DNA from: Microbacterium abyssi
Lineage (GTDB): Bacteria; Actinomycetota; Actinomycetes; Actinomycetales; Microbacteriaceae
Direction: 5' to 3'
DNA length: 64,000 nt
Assembly (NCBI RefSeq): GCF_015277895.1
Contig: NZ_CP063815.1
Span: forward strand, 1,798,001-1,862,000
Shown here piece by piece: positions 9,128 to 15,318 of the stretch. A model generated the notes under the pieces. That model saw only the letters and a program-made list of their open reading frames with translations. It ran no database searches and was not told the origin of the DNA. The translations under genes were made by a program, and so were the position numbers. Each line of letters begins with the position of its first letter. Position 1 is the stretch's first letter.

Positions 9128-9155
9128 GCCCCGATCCTACGGGCGTGCCTCGTCG
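9117..9155 (-). terminator. Perfect 15-bp hairpin downstream of ssb, overlapping lipoprotein promoter and start
   Basis: Arms 9117-9131 and 9141-9155 are exact reverse complements with a 9-nt loop. The hairpin begins 52 bp after the ssb stop, so it could end ssb transcription, though no T-run follows. The loop holds the TAGGAT hexamer and one arm holds the GTG start of the lipoprotein gene, so it may instead be an operator. Confidence 0.55.
9134..9139 (-). promoter_or_regulatory. -10 hexamer TAGGAT, leaderless start of the lipoprotein gene
   Basis: TAGGAT on the minus strand, then 6 nt, then GTG. It lies in the loop of the 9117-9155 inverted repeat. Confidence 0.55.
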
Positions 9156-9206
9156 TCCGCTGGCGCCGAGCTCAGACGAGCGACGGTGCGGCGGCCCTCC
9201 GCGGGG

Positions 9207-9716
9207 TCAGTCACCCGTTCTCCAGGCATCTCCTGCCAGAGCAGGCTCGGGCAACGACGCAGAAGCGGACGCGCCGGAGAACGGAGCGTCGTCGACGTCC
9301 GCTTCGGGACCCTGGTGCGGTTCGGCGTCGACATCGACGGGCGCCTGCGATGGTGTCGCCGTACGGGCCTTCGCGAACGCGCTCGCGCCCCAGCGCAGGT
9401 CGTGACCGATAGCGTCGGCGTCGATGTCGGCGCTCAGGCCCTTCTTGCCGCCGCTCTCCCACTCGCGCAGCTTGAGGCGCCCGGTGACGATCACGCCGTC
9501 GCCGGAATGCAAAGACGCCTTCGCGTGCTCGGCCAGCTGACGGAATGCCGAGACGTTGTACCAGTTGGTGCCGGTCTCGATCCAGGTCTGGGTCTTCTGG
9601 TCGAAGCGCCGCTGCGGACTCGCGACCCGGAAGTTCACCACCGGGACTCCGGTCGTCGTCTCGCTGCGGTTCGGATCGCCGCCGACGCGGCCGAGGATCG
9701 TGACGGTGTCGTTCAT
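9207..9716 (-). CDS. ssb: Single-stranded DNA-binding protein (accessory paralogue)
   Basis: A 169-residue SSB. The OB-fold covers about residues 1-105: MNDTVTILGRVGGDP, VNFRVASPQRRFD, NWYNVSAFRQLAEHA and GDGVIVTGRLKLREW are conserved SSB strands. SSB protects single-stranded DNA during replication and repair. The C-terminus lacks the usual acidic DDxPF tip that recruits partner proteins, ending instead in DAWRTGD, and no rpsF/rpsR genes flank it, so it is probably the second, non-essential SSB. A strong AAGGAGAT site precedes the ATG. Confidence 0.88.
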   Translation of the reverse strand: MNDTVTILGRVGGDPNRSETTTGVPVVNFRVASPQRRFDQKTQTWIETGTNWYNVSAFRQLAEHAKASLHSGDGVIVTGRLKLREWESGGKKGLSADIDADAIGHDLRWGASAFAKARTATPSQAPVDVDAEPHQGPEADVDDAPFSGASASASLPEPALAGDAWRTGD

Positions 9717-9911
9717 TTCAATCTCCTTGGGTGTGCCGGGGCGGGCCCGGGTGATCCCAGAGTGCTCCGCATGAACGACACGGGTGGCCTGGGAAACCGC
9801 GTCCGGTGGAGAACTCGCCCCATGCCCGGGTCAGTGGAGGAAAAGAGGCTTGAAATGCCCCTAAGCGAATGTCCGTGGTCGGCCATACCTTCGAATCGAA
9901 AGGAGAATCCG
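9717..9911. other. Divergent intergenic region between ssb and an 89-residue gene
   Basis: It holds the strong ssb ribosome-binding site at its left edge. A TACCTT hexamer at 9886-9891 would give the rightward gene a ~14-nt leader with AAAGGAGA. No open frame with coding character was found between them. Confidence 0.5.
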
Positions 9912-10181
9912 ATGTCAGAAGCACACCTCGCCCCCATGCCCGAAGTCCCCTATGCGGCGCCCCGCCTCGTCTCGAAGCGCGAGCGGTTGGTGCGCGCATC
10001 GGATCACCTGTGGCGCGTGCAGGACGCGGCGGGTCGCATCCTCGGGCACCTTCGGATCGTCGCCGATCCGCTCGGCCTGCGCTACTGCGCTGAGCGCCTT
10101 CACGTGGCTACGGGCACGTTTCGCCTCGTCGGCAGCTTCTGGCAACCCGACGACGCCGTCCAGGCGTTGCGGAACGGATGA
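9912..10181 (+). CDS. Small conserved protein of unknown function
   Basis: An 89-residue protein I do not recognise. It is rich in Arg, Leu and Ala, with no signal peptide or membrane helix. After a flexible N-terminus, the segment about residues 20-85 alternates in a way that suggests a small beta-rich fold (HLWRVQDAAGRILGHLRIV, GTFRLVGSFW). An AAAGGAGA site 8 nt before the ATG fixes the start. It is divergent from ssb and its stop codon lies 2 nt from the 3' end of the convergent tRNA-Arg gene. Confidence 0.65.
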   Translation: MSEAHLAPMPEVPYAAPRLVSKRERLVRASDHLWRVQDAAGRILGHLRIVADPLGLRYCAERLHVATGTFRLVGSFWQPDDAVQALRNG

Positions 10182-10183
10182 AG

Positions 10184-10255
10184 TGCCCCCGGCAGGATTC
10201 GAACCTGCGACCGACGGATTAGAAGGCCGTTGCTCTTCCTCTGAGCTACGGAGGC
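10184..10255 (-). tRNA. tRNA-Arg (anticodon UCU)
   Basis: A full cloverleaf reads on the minus strand. The acceptor arms GCCTCCG and CGGGGGC pair with one G-U; the D-loop is GCTCAGAGGAAGAGC; the anticodon loop is CTTCTAA, giving UCU for AGA codons; and the T-loop is GGTTCGAATCC. The 3' CCA is not encoded. AGA is rare in this high-GC genome. Confidence 0.93.
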
Positions 10256-10296
10256 GTGTGCTTCTACGGTAGCAGGGGCGATGTCGGTGCTCTCAC

Positions 10297-10302
10297 TAGA
10301 AT
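10297..10302 (+). promoter_or_regulatory. -10 hexamer TAGAAT, leaderless start of orn
   Basis: TAGAAT, 6 nt (gaacgc), then the ATG of orn, with no ribosome-binding site between. The tRNA-Arg gene diverges 41 bp upstream. Confidence 0.65.
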
Positions 10303-10308
10303 GAACGC

Positions 10309-10935
10309 ATGGTATCTGCGTCCGAGAACGACCGCCTCGTCTGGATCGACTGCGAGATGACGGGGCTCGACCTCTCGGTCGACGAGCTCGTCGAGATCGC
10401 CGTCGTCATCACGGATTTCGAGCTGCGCCCCCTCGATCCCGGGTTCCAGGTCGTCATCAAGCCGAGCGATGCCGCGCTTGCGAACATGAACGCATTCGTC
10501 ACCGACATGCACACGTCGTCGGGCCTCATCGAGGAGATTCCCCTCGGCGTCTCCCTGGCAGATGCCGAGGCGCAGACGCTCGCCTACATCAAGCAGTTCG
10601 TCCCGCTCGAGCGCAAGGCTCCGCTCGCCGGCAACACGATCGGCACCGACCGGATGTTCCTCGCCAAGCACATGCCGCAGATCGATCAGTGGCTGCACTA
10701 CCGCAATGTCGACGTCTCCAGCATCAAGGAGCTCTCCCGCCGCTGGTACCCCCGCGTCTTCTTCCAGGCGCCGGCGAAGAACGGCGGGCATCGCGCCCTC
10801 GCCGACATCCTCGAGTCGATCCGCGAACTGCGGTACTACCGCCAGGCGGTGTTCGTCGCAGAGCCCGGCCCGTCGAGCGACGAGGCCCGTGCGATCGCTG
10901 AGCGCACGGTGTCATCGTTCACCGCTGACGTGTAA
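10309..10935 (+). CDS. orn: Oligoribonuclease
   Basis: A 208-residue DEDDh exonuclease that degrades 2-5 nt RNA fragments, and pGpG in species with c-di-GMP, to mononucleotides. Exo I WIDCEMTGLD holds the D and E metal ligands (about residues 10-19). The GNTIGTDRMFL segment contains Exo II. The GHRALADILESIREL segment near residue 158 has the H and D of Exo III. The length is normal. The start is fixed by the TAGAAT hexamer 6 nt upstream. A TAGACT hexamer just after the stop could serve the tRNA-His gene. Confidence 0.95.
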   Translation: MVSASENDRLVWIDCEMTGLDLSVDELVEIAVVITDFELRPLDPGFQVVIKPSDAALANMNAFVTDMHTSSGLIEEIPLGVSLADAEAQTLAYIKQFVPLERKAPLAGNTIGTDRMFLAKHMPQIDQWLHYRNVDVSSIKELSRRWYPRVFFQAPAKNGGHRALADILESIRELRYYRQAVFVAEPGPSSDEARAIAERTVSSFTADV

Positions 10936-10950
10936 TAGACTTGTCGGGTT

Positions 10951-10966
10951 GCCCGCTCAAGCGGGC
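10951..10966 (+). terminator. Short hairpin between orn and tRNA-His
   Basis: GCCCGCT and AGCGGGC are exact complements around a 2-nt centre, so the true loop is larger. It could end orn or form part of the tRNA-His leader. No T-run follows. Confidence 0.35.
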
Positions 10967-10971
10967 ACATG

Positions 10972-11044
10972 GTGGCTATAGCTCAGCTGGTAGAGCACCG
11001 CGTTGTGGTCGCGGGGGTCGCGGGTTCAAGCCCCGTTAGCCACC
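10972..11044 (+). tRNA. tRNA-His (anticodon GUG)
   Basis: The acceptor arms GTGGCTA and TAGCCAC pair perfectly. The D-loop is AGCTCAGCTGGTAGAGC, the anticodon loop TTGTGGT gives GUG, and the T-loop is GGTTCAAGCCC. An extra G lies immediately upstream at 10971, as expected for the histidine tRNA G-1. CCA is not encoded. Confidence 0.95.
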
Positions 11045-11133
11045 CGAAGTGAGTGAGGTCAAGGACGCTTGTGTCCGTGTGCCGAGCGAACGAGGGTAGA
11101 AGCGCCGAAGGCGCGACACCCGAAGTGAGTGAG
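11041..11133 (+). repeat. Direct repeat of 17 bp beginning at the tRNA-His 3' end
   Basis: The 17-mer cacccgaagtgagtgag occurs at 11041-11057, covering the last four bases of the tRNA gene, and again at 11117-11133. The ~60 bp between have no gene-like content but contain a short gcgccgaaggcgc palindrome. Confidence 0.6.
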
Positions 11134-11136
11134 ATC

Positions 11137-11165
11137 GAAGGCCCTGGTCCCAGACCGGGGCCTTC
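11137..11165 (+). terminator. Terminator hairpin after tRNA-His
   Basis: GAAGGCCCTGGTC pairs with GACCGGGGCCTTC (13 bp with one G-U) around CCA. It sits before the lysE promoter and probably ends the tRNA-His transcript. Confidence 0.65.
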
Positions 11166-11183
11166 GTCGTCTCCGCAGCGCCC

Positions 11184-11189
11184 TAGAAT
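11184..11189 (+). promoter_or_regulatory. -10 hexamer TAGAAT, leaderless start of the LysE-family gene
   Basis: TAGAAT, 6 nt (cgactg), then GTG. No ribosome-binding site is possible in this spacing. Confidence 0.6.
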
Positions 11190-11195
11190 CGACTG

Positions 11196-11822
11196 GTGTC
11201 GCTGACCGTCTGGCTCTCTCTGCTCACGGCATCCATCGTCATCAGTTTGACTCCCGGGGCCGGCGCCATCAACACGATGTCCAACGCGCTTGCACACGGT
11301 TGGCGACGATCCGTGTGGGGCGTGATCGGCCAGCAGCTCGCACTAATCGCGCACGTCATCATCGTCGCCGCCGGCGTCGGACTGCTCGTGTCCCGCTCGC
11401 CGGTGCTGTTCGACATCGTCCGCTACGCCGGTGCCGCATATCTGGCCTTCCTCGGCATCCGGATGATCCTCGCGCGCGTGCCGGAGCCGGCGGCATCCGA
11501 CGGCATCGCTCCGCCTCGTGAAGGCCGGTTCTCGATGATCCGCCGCGGCTTCTGGGTGAACGTCCTCAACCCCAAGGCGATCGTGTTCTTCCTCGCCTTC
11601 GTGCCGCAGTTCATCCGCCTCGACGAACCCGCTCTCCCCCAGTACCTGATTCTGATCGGAACCGTGATCGCGGTCGACGTCGTCGTGATGTGGGGGTTCT
11701 TCGCGGCGGCCGCTCGTCCGTTCCGCGCGCTCACCCGCACCCGCCGCGGCGTCCGCACCCTCAACGTCATCTTCGGCGCGCTGTTCCTGCTCGTCGCGGG
11801 CCTGCTGCTGTTCGTCCACTAG
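11196..11822 (+). CDS. LysE/RhtB family amino-acid exporter
   Basis: A 208-residue integral membrane protein of the LysE superfamily. The N-terminal SLTPGAGAINTMSNALAHGWR block (landmark SLTPGAGAI at about residues 17-25) is the family signature. Hydrophobic helices follow at about 40-65, 68-88, 125-145, 150-172 and 188-206, giving the usual six-helix layout. The central NVLNPKAIVFFLAFVPQF motif is also diagnostic. These proteins export amino acids or related metabolites by proton exchange; the substrate cannot be inferred. The GTG start follows a leaderless promoter. Confidence 0.9.
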   Translation: MSLTVWLSLLTASIVISLTPGAGAINTMSNALAHGWRRSVWGVIGQQLALIAHVIIVAAGVGLLVSRSPVLFDIVRYAGAAYLAFLGIRMILARVPEPAASDGIAPPREGRFSMIRRGFWVNVLNPKAIVFFLAFVPQFIRLDEPALPQYLILIGTVIAVDVVVMWGFFAAAARPFRALTRTRRGVRTLNVIFGALFLLVAGLLLFVH

Positions 11823-11836
11823 CCGCACAGGAGCCG

Positions 11837-11842
11837 TAGGCT
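11837..11842 (+). promoter_or_regulatory. -10 hexamer TAGGCT before the zincin-clpS operon
   Basis: TAGGCT is followed by 5 nt and GTG, with an in-frame ATG 3 nt later (8 nt). Either would give a leaderless or nearly leaderless start. Confidence 0.5.
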
Positions 11843-11847
11843 GGACC

Positions 11848-12198
11848 GTGATGGAGATGGATGCCGCAGCCTTCGAGAAGCTCGTCATCGACGAACTCGA
11901 CCGGCTCCCCGACGAGATGGTCGAGGGCCTCGAGAACGTCGTCTTCGTCGTGGAGGACCGACCGGAGGATGGCACGCTCGACCTGCTCGGGCTCTACGAC
12001 GGCCTCGCCCTCACCGAGCGCGGGCAGTACGGCATGGGCGAGCTGCCCGACCGGATCATCGTGTACCGCGAGCCGCACCTCGACCACGCCGACGACGAGG
12101 ACGAGCTTCGCGACGAGGTGCACACCACGCTCGTCCACGAGATCGCACACTTCTTCGGGCTGGACGACCGGCAGCTGCACGAACTGGGGTGGGCATGA
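11848..12198 (+). CDS. Small metallopeptidase (zincin-like, PF06262 type)
   Basis: A 116-residue acidic protein with a single zincin domain. HEIAHFFGLDD (about residues 98-108) has the HExxHxxGxxD pattern, with two His and an Asp as metal ligands and Glu as catalytic base. The N-terminal half (FEKLVIDELDRLPDEM) is the usual start of the family. Its substrate is unknown in actinobacteria. The stop overlaps the clpS start (ATGA). This pairing with ClpS suggests a role in protein turnover, but that is an inference. The start could be the GTG or the ATG one codon later. Confidence 0.85.
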   Translation: MMEMDAAAFEKLVIDELDRLPDEMVEGLENVVFVVEDRPEDGTLDLLGLYDGLALTERGQYGMGELPDRIIVYREPHLDHADDEDELRDEVHTTLVHEIAHFFGLDDRQLHELGWA

Positions 12199-12491
12199 GC
12201 TCCCCGGTCTCGACGCCCGATCTGGACGAGGTCACCGACCTGCAGGCCGCACCGCTCGAACCGTGGCAGGTGGTGGTCTGGAATGACCCGGTGAATCTGA
12301 TGAGCTACGTCGTCCGCGTCTTCCGCACCTACTTCGGGTACTCGACCGAACACGCGACGACGCTGATGCTCGCCGTGCACCACGACGGCCACGCGATAGT
12401 CGCCACCGGCCCGCGCGAGACGATGGAAGTGCACGCGCAGGCGATGCACGACTACGGCCTGTGGGCCACTGTTCGGAAGGCACCGCAATGA
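12195..12491 (+). CDS. clpS: ATP-dependent Clp protease adaptor ClpS
   Basis: A 98-residue adaptor that delivers N-degron substrates to ClpAP/ClpCP. The core PWQVVVWNDPVNLMSYVVRVF (landmark VWNDPVN at about residues 26-32) and the TTLMLAVHHDGHAIVATG stretch are ClpS signatures; the N-D-x-V-N and M residues line the N-end-residue pocket, and the first of the two histidines in the VHHDG segment is conserved. The extended N-terminus would enter the ClpC pore. The ATG at 12195 overlaps the zincin stop, and the stop overlaps the next gene, so all three genes are translationally coupled. Confidence 0.95.
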   Translation: MSSPVSTPDLDEVTDLQAAPLEPWQVVVWNDPVNLMSYVVRVFRTYFGYSTEHATTLMLAVHHDGHAIVATGPRETMEVHAQAMHDYGLWATVRKAPQ

Positions 12492-13009
12492 GCGTGAGCG
12501 AGATCCGTCTTTCCCTCGCCCCCATCGAGGGTCTGCACCTCGCGGGGCTCGTCGATCAGCTGACCGACGTCATCGCAGCCGCCGACGATCTGCCCGACCC
12601 CGGCGTCGCACGACTCACTCCGGACCCCTACCCGGAGGATGCGGAGGCCTCAGCGGAGTTCACGACAGCAACCCGCGATGACCTGCTCGATCGGCGCACG
12701 GCCGATGCTGCCGTCGTCCGCCGTGCGCTGGACGCGTTCGTCGACGACGAGATAGCGGACGACGACGAGTCGGAGGACGATGAGCCGGACCACATCGACG
12801 TCGTGATCCGGCGCGGCGAACTCGACTCGTGGCTGCGCACGCTCACGGCACTGCGCCTGGTGATCGCGACCAGGCTCGGCATCACGGATGACGATGAGGA
12901 ACGCGATCCTGACGACCCGCGGTTCGGCGTCTTCGACTGGCTGGCGTTCCGCCTCGACGGGCTCATCGCGATCGCCGACGGTCTGGACGACGTGCCCGAA
13001 GACGACTGA
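12488..13009 (+). CDS. DUF2017 family protein
   Basis: A 173-residue, strongly acidic protein, with a run of Asp/Glu at about residues 80-105. DUF2017 proteins are commonly found directly after clpS in actinobacteria. The C-terminal half (ELDSWLRTLTALRLVIATRLGI and GVFDWLAFRLDGLI) is the recognisable conserved part. The function is unknown; the position suggests a link to ClpS or Clp proteolysis. The gene ends tail-to-tail with the P-loop protein gene with no gap. Confidence 0.88.
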   Translation: MSVSEIRLSLAPIEGLHLAGLVDQLTDVIAAADDLPDPGVARLTPDPYPEDAEASAEFTTATRDDLLDRRTADAAVVRRALDAFVDDEIADDDESEDDEPDHIDVVIRRGELDSWLRTLTALRLVIATRLGITDDDEERDPDDPRFGVFDWLAFRLDGLIAIADGLDDVPEDD

Positions 13010-13591
13010 TCAGGGCAGCGTGACGCTCAGGGTCGCCAGTTCCTGCGGCCCGTGCCGCTGGATGTGATGATCTTCCTGCGCAGCCCAGCGGTCCCAGTGC
13101 GGACGGAACGCCTCGCCGTCGCGTTCCAGCGCTCTGCGCTTTCGCGAGGCCGTCGGCGAATCGACCCACACGCGCACGTCGGCGAGCCGAGCCGAGGCCG
13201 GGTTGATCGCTCCGCATCCTTCGAGGATCACTCCGAGCGCCGGCGTCACGGCGTGCGCCTCGGCCTCGACCTCGAGCTCCCAGTCCCAGCGCCGCCAGGT
13301 GCTCAGAAGCCCTCGCGCGTGCGGGCGCAGAATGTCATGGAGTGCCCGTTCGGCGCCGGCGTCCAGGCCGTCCCAGCCCGGATACAGCGAGTCGAGCGGG
13401 ATCAGCTGCGGCCGTCCGGCGATCGGCCAGTTCGCCGCGATCATTCGCGACAACGTCGTCTTGCCTGCGCCGGCACGCCCGTCGAACAGCACGACCGGGT
13501 TGGACGCCTCGACCGCCCGGATCGCCTCGATGACGTCGGCGGCACCGCGTGCGAGCGCCTGCGCGAACGGGTCGTTACTTCTTGAGTGCAC
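13010..13591 (-). CDS. P-loop NTPase, uridine-kinase-like
   Basis: A 193-residue cytoplasmic ATP-binding protein. Walker A GRAGAGKT lies at about residues 38-45, preceded by the hydrophobic strand PVVLFD. The PLDSLYPGWDGLDAGAE segment resembles the substrate-binding aspartate region of uridine kinases, and VILEGCGAI the Walker B-like strand. The arginine-rich RKRRALERDGE segment could be the lid. It may phosphorylate a nucleoside or similar small molecule; no substrate can be assigned. It begins inside the 3' end of the YtfJ-like gene (17-nt overlap), so both are read from one transcript. Confidence 0.75.
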   Translation of the reverse strand: MHSRSNDPFAQALARGAADVIEAIRAVEASNPVVLFDGRAGAGKTTLSRMIAANWPIAGRPQLIPLDSLYPGWDGLDAGAERALHDILRPHARGLLSTWRRWDWELEVEAEAHAVTPALGVILEGCGAINPASARLADVRVWVDSPTASRKRRALERDGEAFRPHWDRWAAQEDHHIQRHGPQELATLSVTLP

Positions 13592-13895
13592 GGATCACGC
13601 GCGAGAGCGCCCGTCCCGCGACCCAGACGAACGGAACGGCGACCGCGAGCAACGCGACGATGTTGGGCTCGAACCGGAGTCCCTCTTCACGACGGACGTA
13701 TACGCCGAGCGGAATGGACACGCCCCCGCCGCCTCCGCCGCCGTTCTCGTCCTGATCCGCGCCGCCGCCGAAACCGGCCCAGGTCAGCGCGACCGGAGTG
13801 ATGCTGACTCCGTCCACATCCTGCGGCTCGCCATAGGCGGCCTTCACGCCGAAGGAGGCGATCTGCTTTCCGAGGTCCAGTGCGATGTTCGGCAT
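13575..13895 (-). CDS. YtfJ/GerW-like protein (sporulation-family homologue)
   Basis: A 106-residue protein resembling the Spore_YtfJ family. It has an N-terminal segment (IASFGVKAAYGEPQDVDGVSITPVALTWAGFGGG; landmark VKAAYGEPQDVDG), a glycine run at about residues 52-59, a beta-strand part (SIPLGVYVRREEGLRFEP) and a C-terminal hydrophobic helix (about 79-96) ending in basic residues. The YtfJ pattern is a Gly-rich loop followed by a strand with 'P-x-G-V-x-V'. These bacteria do not sporulate, so the name is only a family label. ATG at 13895 follows TACCGT by 6 nt. Confidence 0.65.
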   Translation of the reverse strand: MPNIALDLGKQIASFGVKAAYGEPQDVDGVSITPVALTWAGFGGGADQDENGGGGGGGVSIPLGVYVRREEGLRFEPNIVALLAVAVPFVWVAGRALSRVIRALKK

Positions 13896-13901
13896 GTGTC
13901 C

Positions 13902-13907
13902 ACGGTA
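13902..13907 (-). promoter_or_regulatory. -10 hexamer TACCGT, leaderless start of the YtfJ-like gene
   Basis: TACCGT on the minus strand, 6 nt (ggacac), then ATG. The promoter sits just beyond the end of dinB. Confidence 0.5.
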
Positions 13908-13932
13908 CTCGACGAACGCGCGCGCCGGGAGA

Positions 13933-15189
13933 TCAGTCGACCCCGTGATCCTTCGGGTGTCGTGCGGCACCGCGCCCGTCACCGCGGCCGACGTGCCTGG
14001 CGCGCGTGATCGTGGCATTGCCGAAGCGCGCCCTGGCATCGTCGAGAGCTCCCTCGACTTTGCGCCAGTGCTCGTCGTCGTCCCACAACGCGAAGGCCGA
14101 GCTGCCGGCGGGACGGAGCTTCTCGGCCCGCACGCCGACCAGGCGCACCGGATCCTTCCGGTCGATCGACTCGTACAGGCCCTGCGCCGCTTCGCCGATC
14201 CGCTGCCCGACGGATGTCGGCTCAGCGAGGGTCTGCGAACGGCTCAGCGTCGTGAAATCGTCGAAGCGGATTTTGATCGCGACGGTGCCGCACTCCCACC
14301 CGGCGCGGCGCAGACGCACTGCCACTCGGTCGGCGAGGCGCAGAAGCTCGGCGCGCAGGAAATCGCGGTCCGTGATGTCGACGTCGAACGTCTCCTCATG
14401 TCCCACGCTCTTCTCGACCCGCTCGGTCTCGACGGCGCGGGCATCCTCACCACGCGCGAGCTGAGCGATGCGCATACCGAGAGCAGGGCCGACGGCGCGG
14501 TCGAGCATCTCCTGCGGCGAATCCCGGATGTCGCCGATGGTGCGGATGCCGCGCGCTTCGAGCGCTTCGGATGCTTTAGGCCCCACTCCCCACATCGCAC
14601 GCACCGAGCGCGGCGCGAGGAAGTCGAGGGTGTCGGCGGCGGTGACGATCAGCAGTCCGTCGGGTTTGGAGAGCGTCGATGCCATCTTCGCGACGTGCTT
14701 CGTGGCGGCCACCCCCACGCTGCACGTGATGCCGACCTCTGCCTGCACCCGCCTCCGCACCAGGCGGGCGATCTCACCAGGGCTCCCCCACAGTCTCCGG
14801 ACGCCCTGCACATCGAGGAACGCCTCGTCCACCGACAGCGGTTCGACCATCGGGGTGATCGACTCGAACACCGCCATGACCTCTTTGGACACCGCCTGAT
14901 ACCGATCGAAGTGCGGCATGACGATCTTCGCAGTGGGGCACAGACGCATCGCCTGTCCTACCGGCATCGCAGCCCGCACCCCGTAGCGCCGCGCCTCATA
15001 CGACGCGCTGGACACCACAGACCGGCCATCCGGCGCGCCGATGATCAGCGGCAGGCCACGCAGGGACGGATCGTCCATCACCTCGACGGCTGCGTAGAAC
15101 GCATCCATGTCCACATGCAGGATGCGCGTACCCGTGTCATCCGCACCGTCGGGTGAGACGATGCGGCCACGTCCGTCACCTCGCCCCAT
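13933..15189 (-). CDS. dinB: DNA polymerase IV (Y-family)
   Basis: A 418-residue translesion polymerase. The metal-binding HVDMDAFYAAVE (Asp at about residues 26 and 28) and the EPLSVDEAFLDV motif (about 115-126) carry the catalytic acidic residues. SVGVAATKHVAKMAS and GVGPKASEALEARGI (helix-hairpin-helix) are also typical. It bypasses damaged template bases at low fidelity. The C-terminus is basic and ends in GAARHPKDHGVD without a clear QL-type beta-clamp motif at the tip. A GAGAAT hexamer 6 nt before the ATG suggests a leaderless mRNA. No LexA box was recognised upstream. Confidence 0.94.
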   Translation of the reverse strand: MGRGDGRGRIVSPDGADDTGTRILHVDMDAFYAAVEVMDDPSLRGLPLIIGAPDGRSVVSSASYEARRYGVRAAMPVGQAMRLCPTAKIVMPHFDRYQAVSKEVMAVFESITPMVEPLSVDEAFLDVQGVRRLWGSPGEIARLVRRRVQAEVGITCSVGVAATKHVAKMASTLSKPDGLLIVTAADTLDFLAPRSVRAMWGVGPKASEALEARGIRTIGDIRDSPQEMLDRAVGPALGMRIAQLARGEDARAVETERVEKSVGHEETFDVDITDRDFLRAELLRLADRVAVRLRRAGWECGTVAIKIRFDDFTTLSRSQTLAEPTSVGQRIGEAAQGLYESIDRKDPVRLVGVRAEKLRPAGSSAFALWDDDEHWRKVEGALDDARARFGNATITRARHVGRGDGRGAARHPKDHGVD

Positions 15190-15195
15190 GATTTC

Positions 15196-15201
15196 ATTCT
15201 C
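15196..15201 (-). promoter_or_regulatory. -10 hexamer GAGAAT before dinB
   Basis: GAGAAT, 6 nt, then ATG on the minus strand. The hexamer differs from TANNNT at the first base, so it is weaker than the others. Confidence 0.4.
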
Positions 15202-15245
15202 GCCCAGGTCACCGACATCCGCCCGACAGTCCGAGGGTCGAAACG

Positions 15246-15286
15246 ACGAATGTCGGACCGATCACGCGAATCGGTCCGACATTCGT
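15246..15286 (-). terminator. Perfect 17-bp terminator hairpin after gatB
   Basis: Arms 15246-15262 and 15270-15286 are exact reverse complements around a 7-nt loop. It lies 33 bp past the gatB stop and before the dinB promoter, ending the gatCAB transcript. Only a weak T-rich tail (TCGTTTCG) follows. Confidence 0.8.
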
Positions 15287-15318
15287 GCTCGCGGCCCCCG
15301 AAGTGTCGGGGCGGGCGG

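Noticed and set aside
9886..9911. TTCGAA-containing stretch as a LexA box for the ssb region
   Set aside because: TTCGAATCGAA has the wrong spacing and only one half site.
10971..11165. Integrated element at tRNA-His
   Set aside because: Only a 17-bp direct repeat and ~60 bp of non-coding DNA lie after the tRNA; there is no integrase or cargo.
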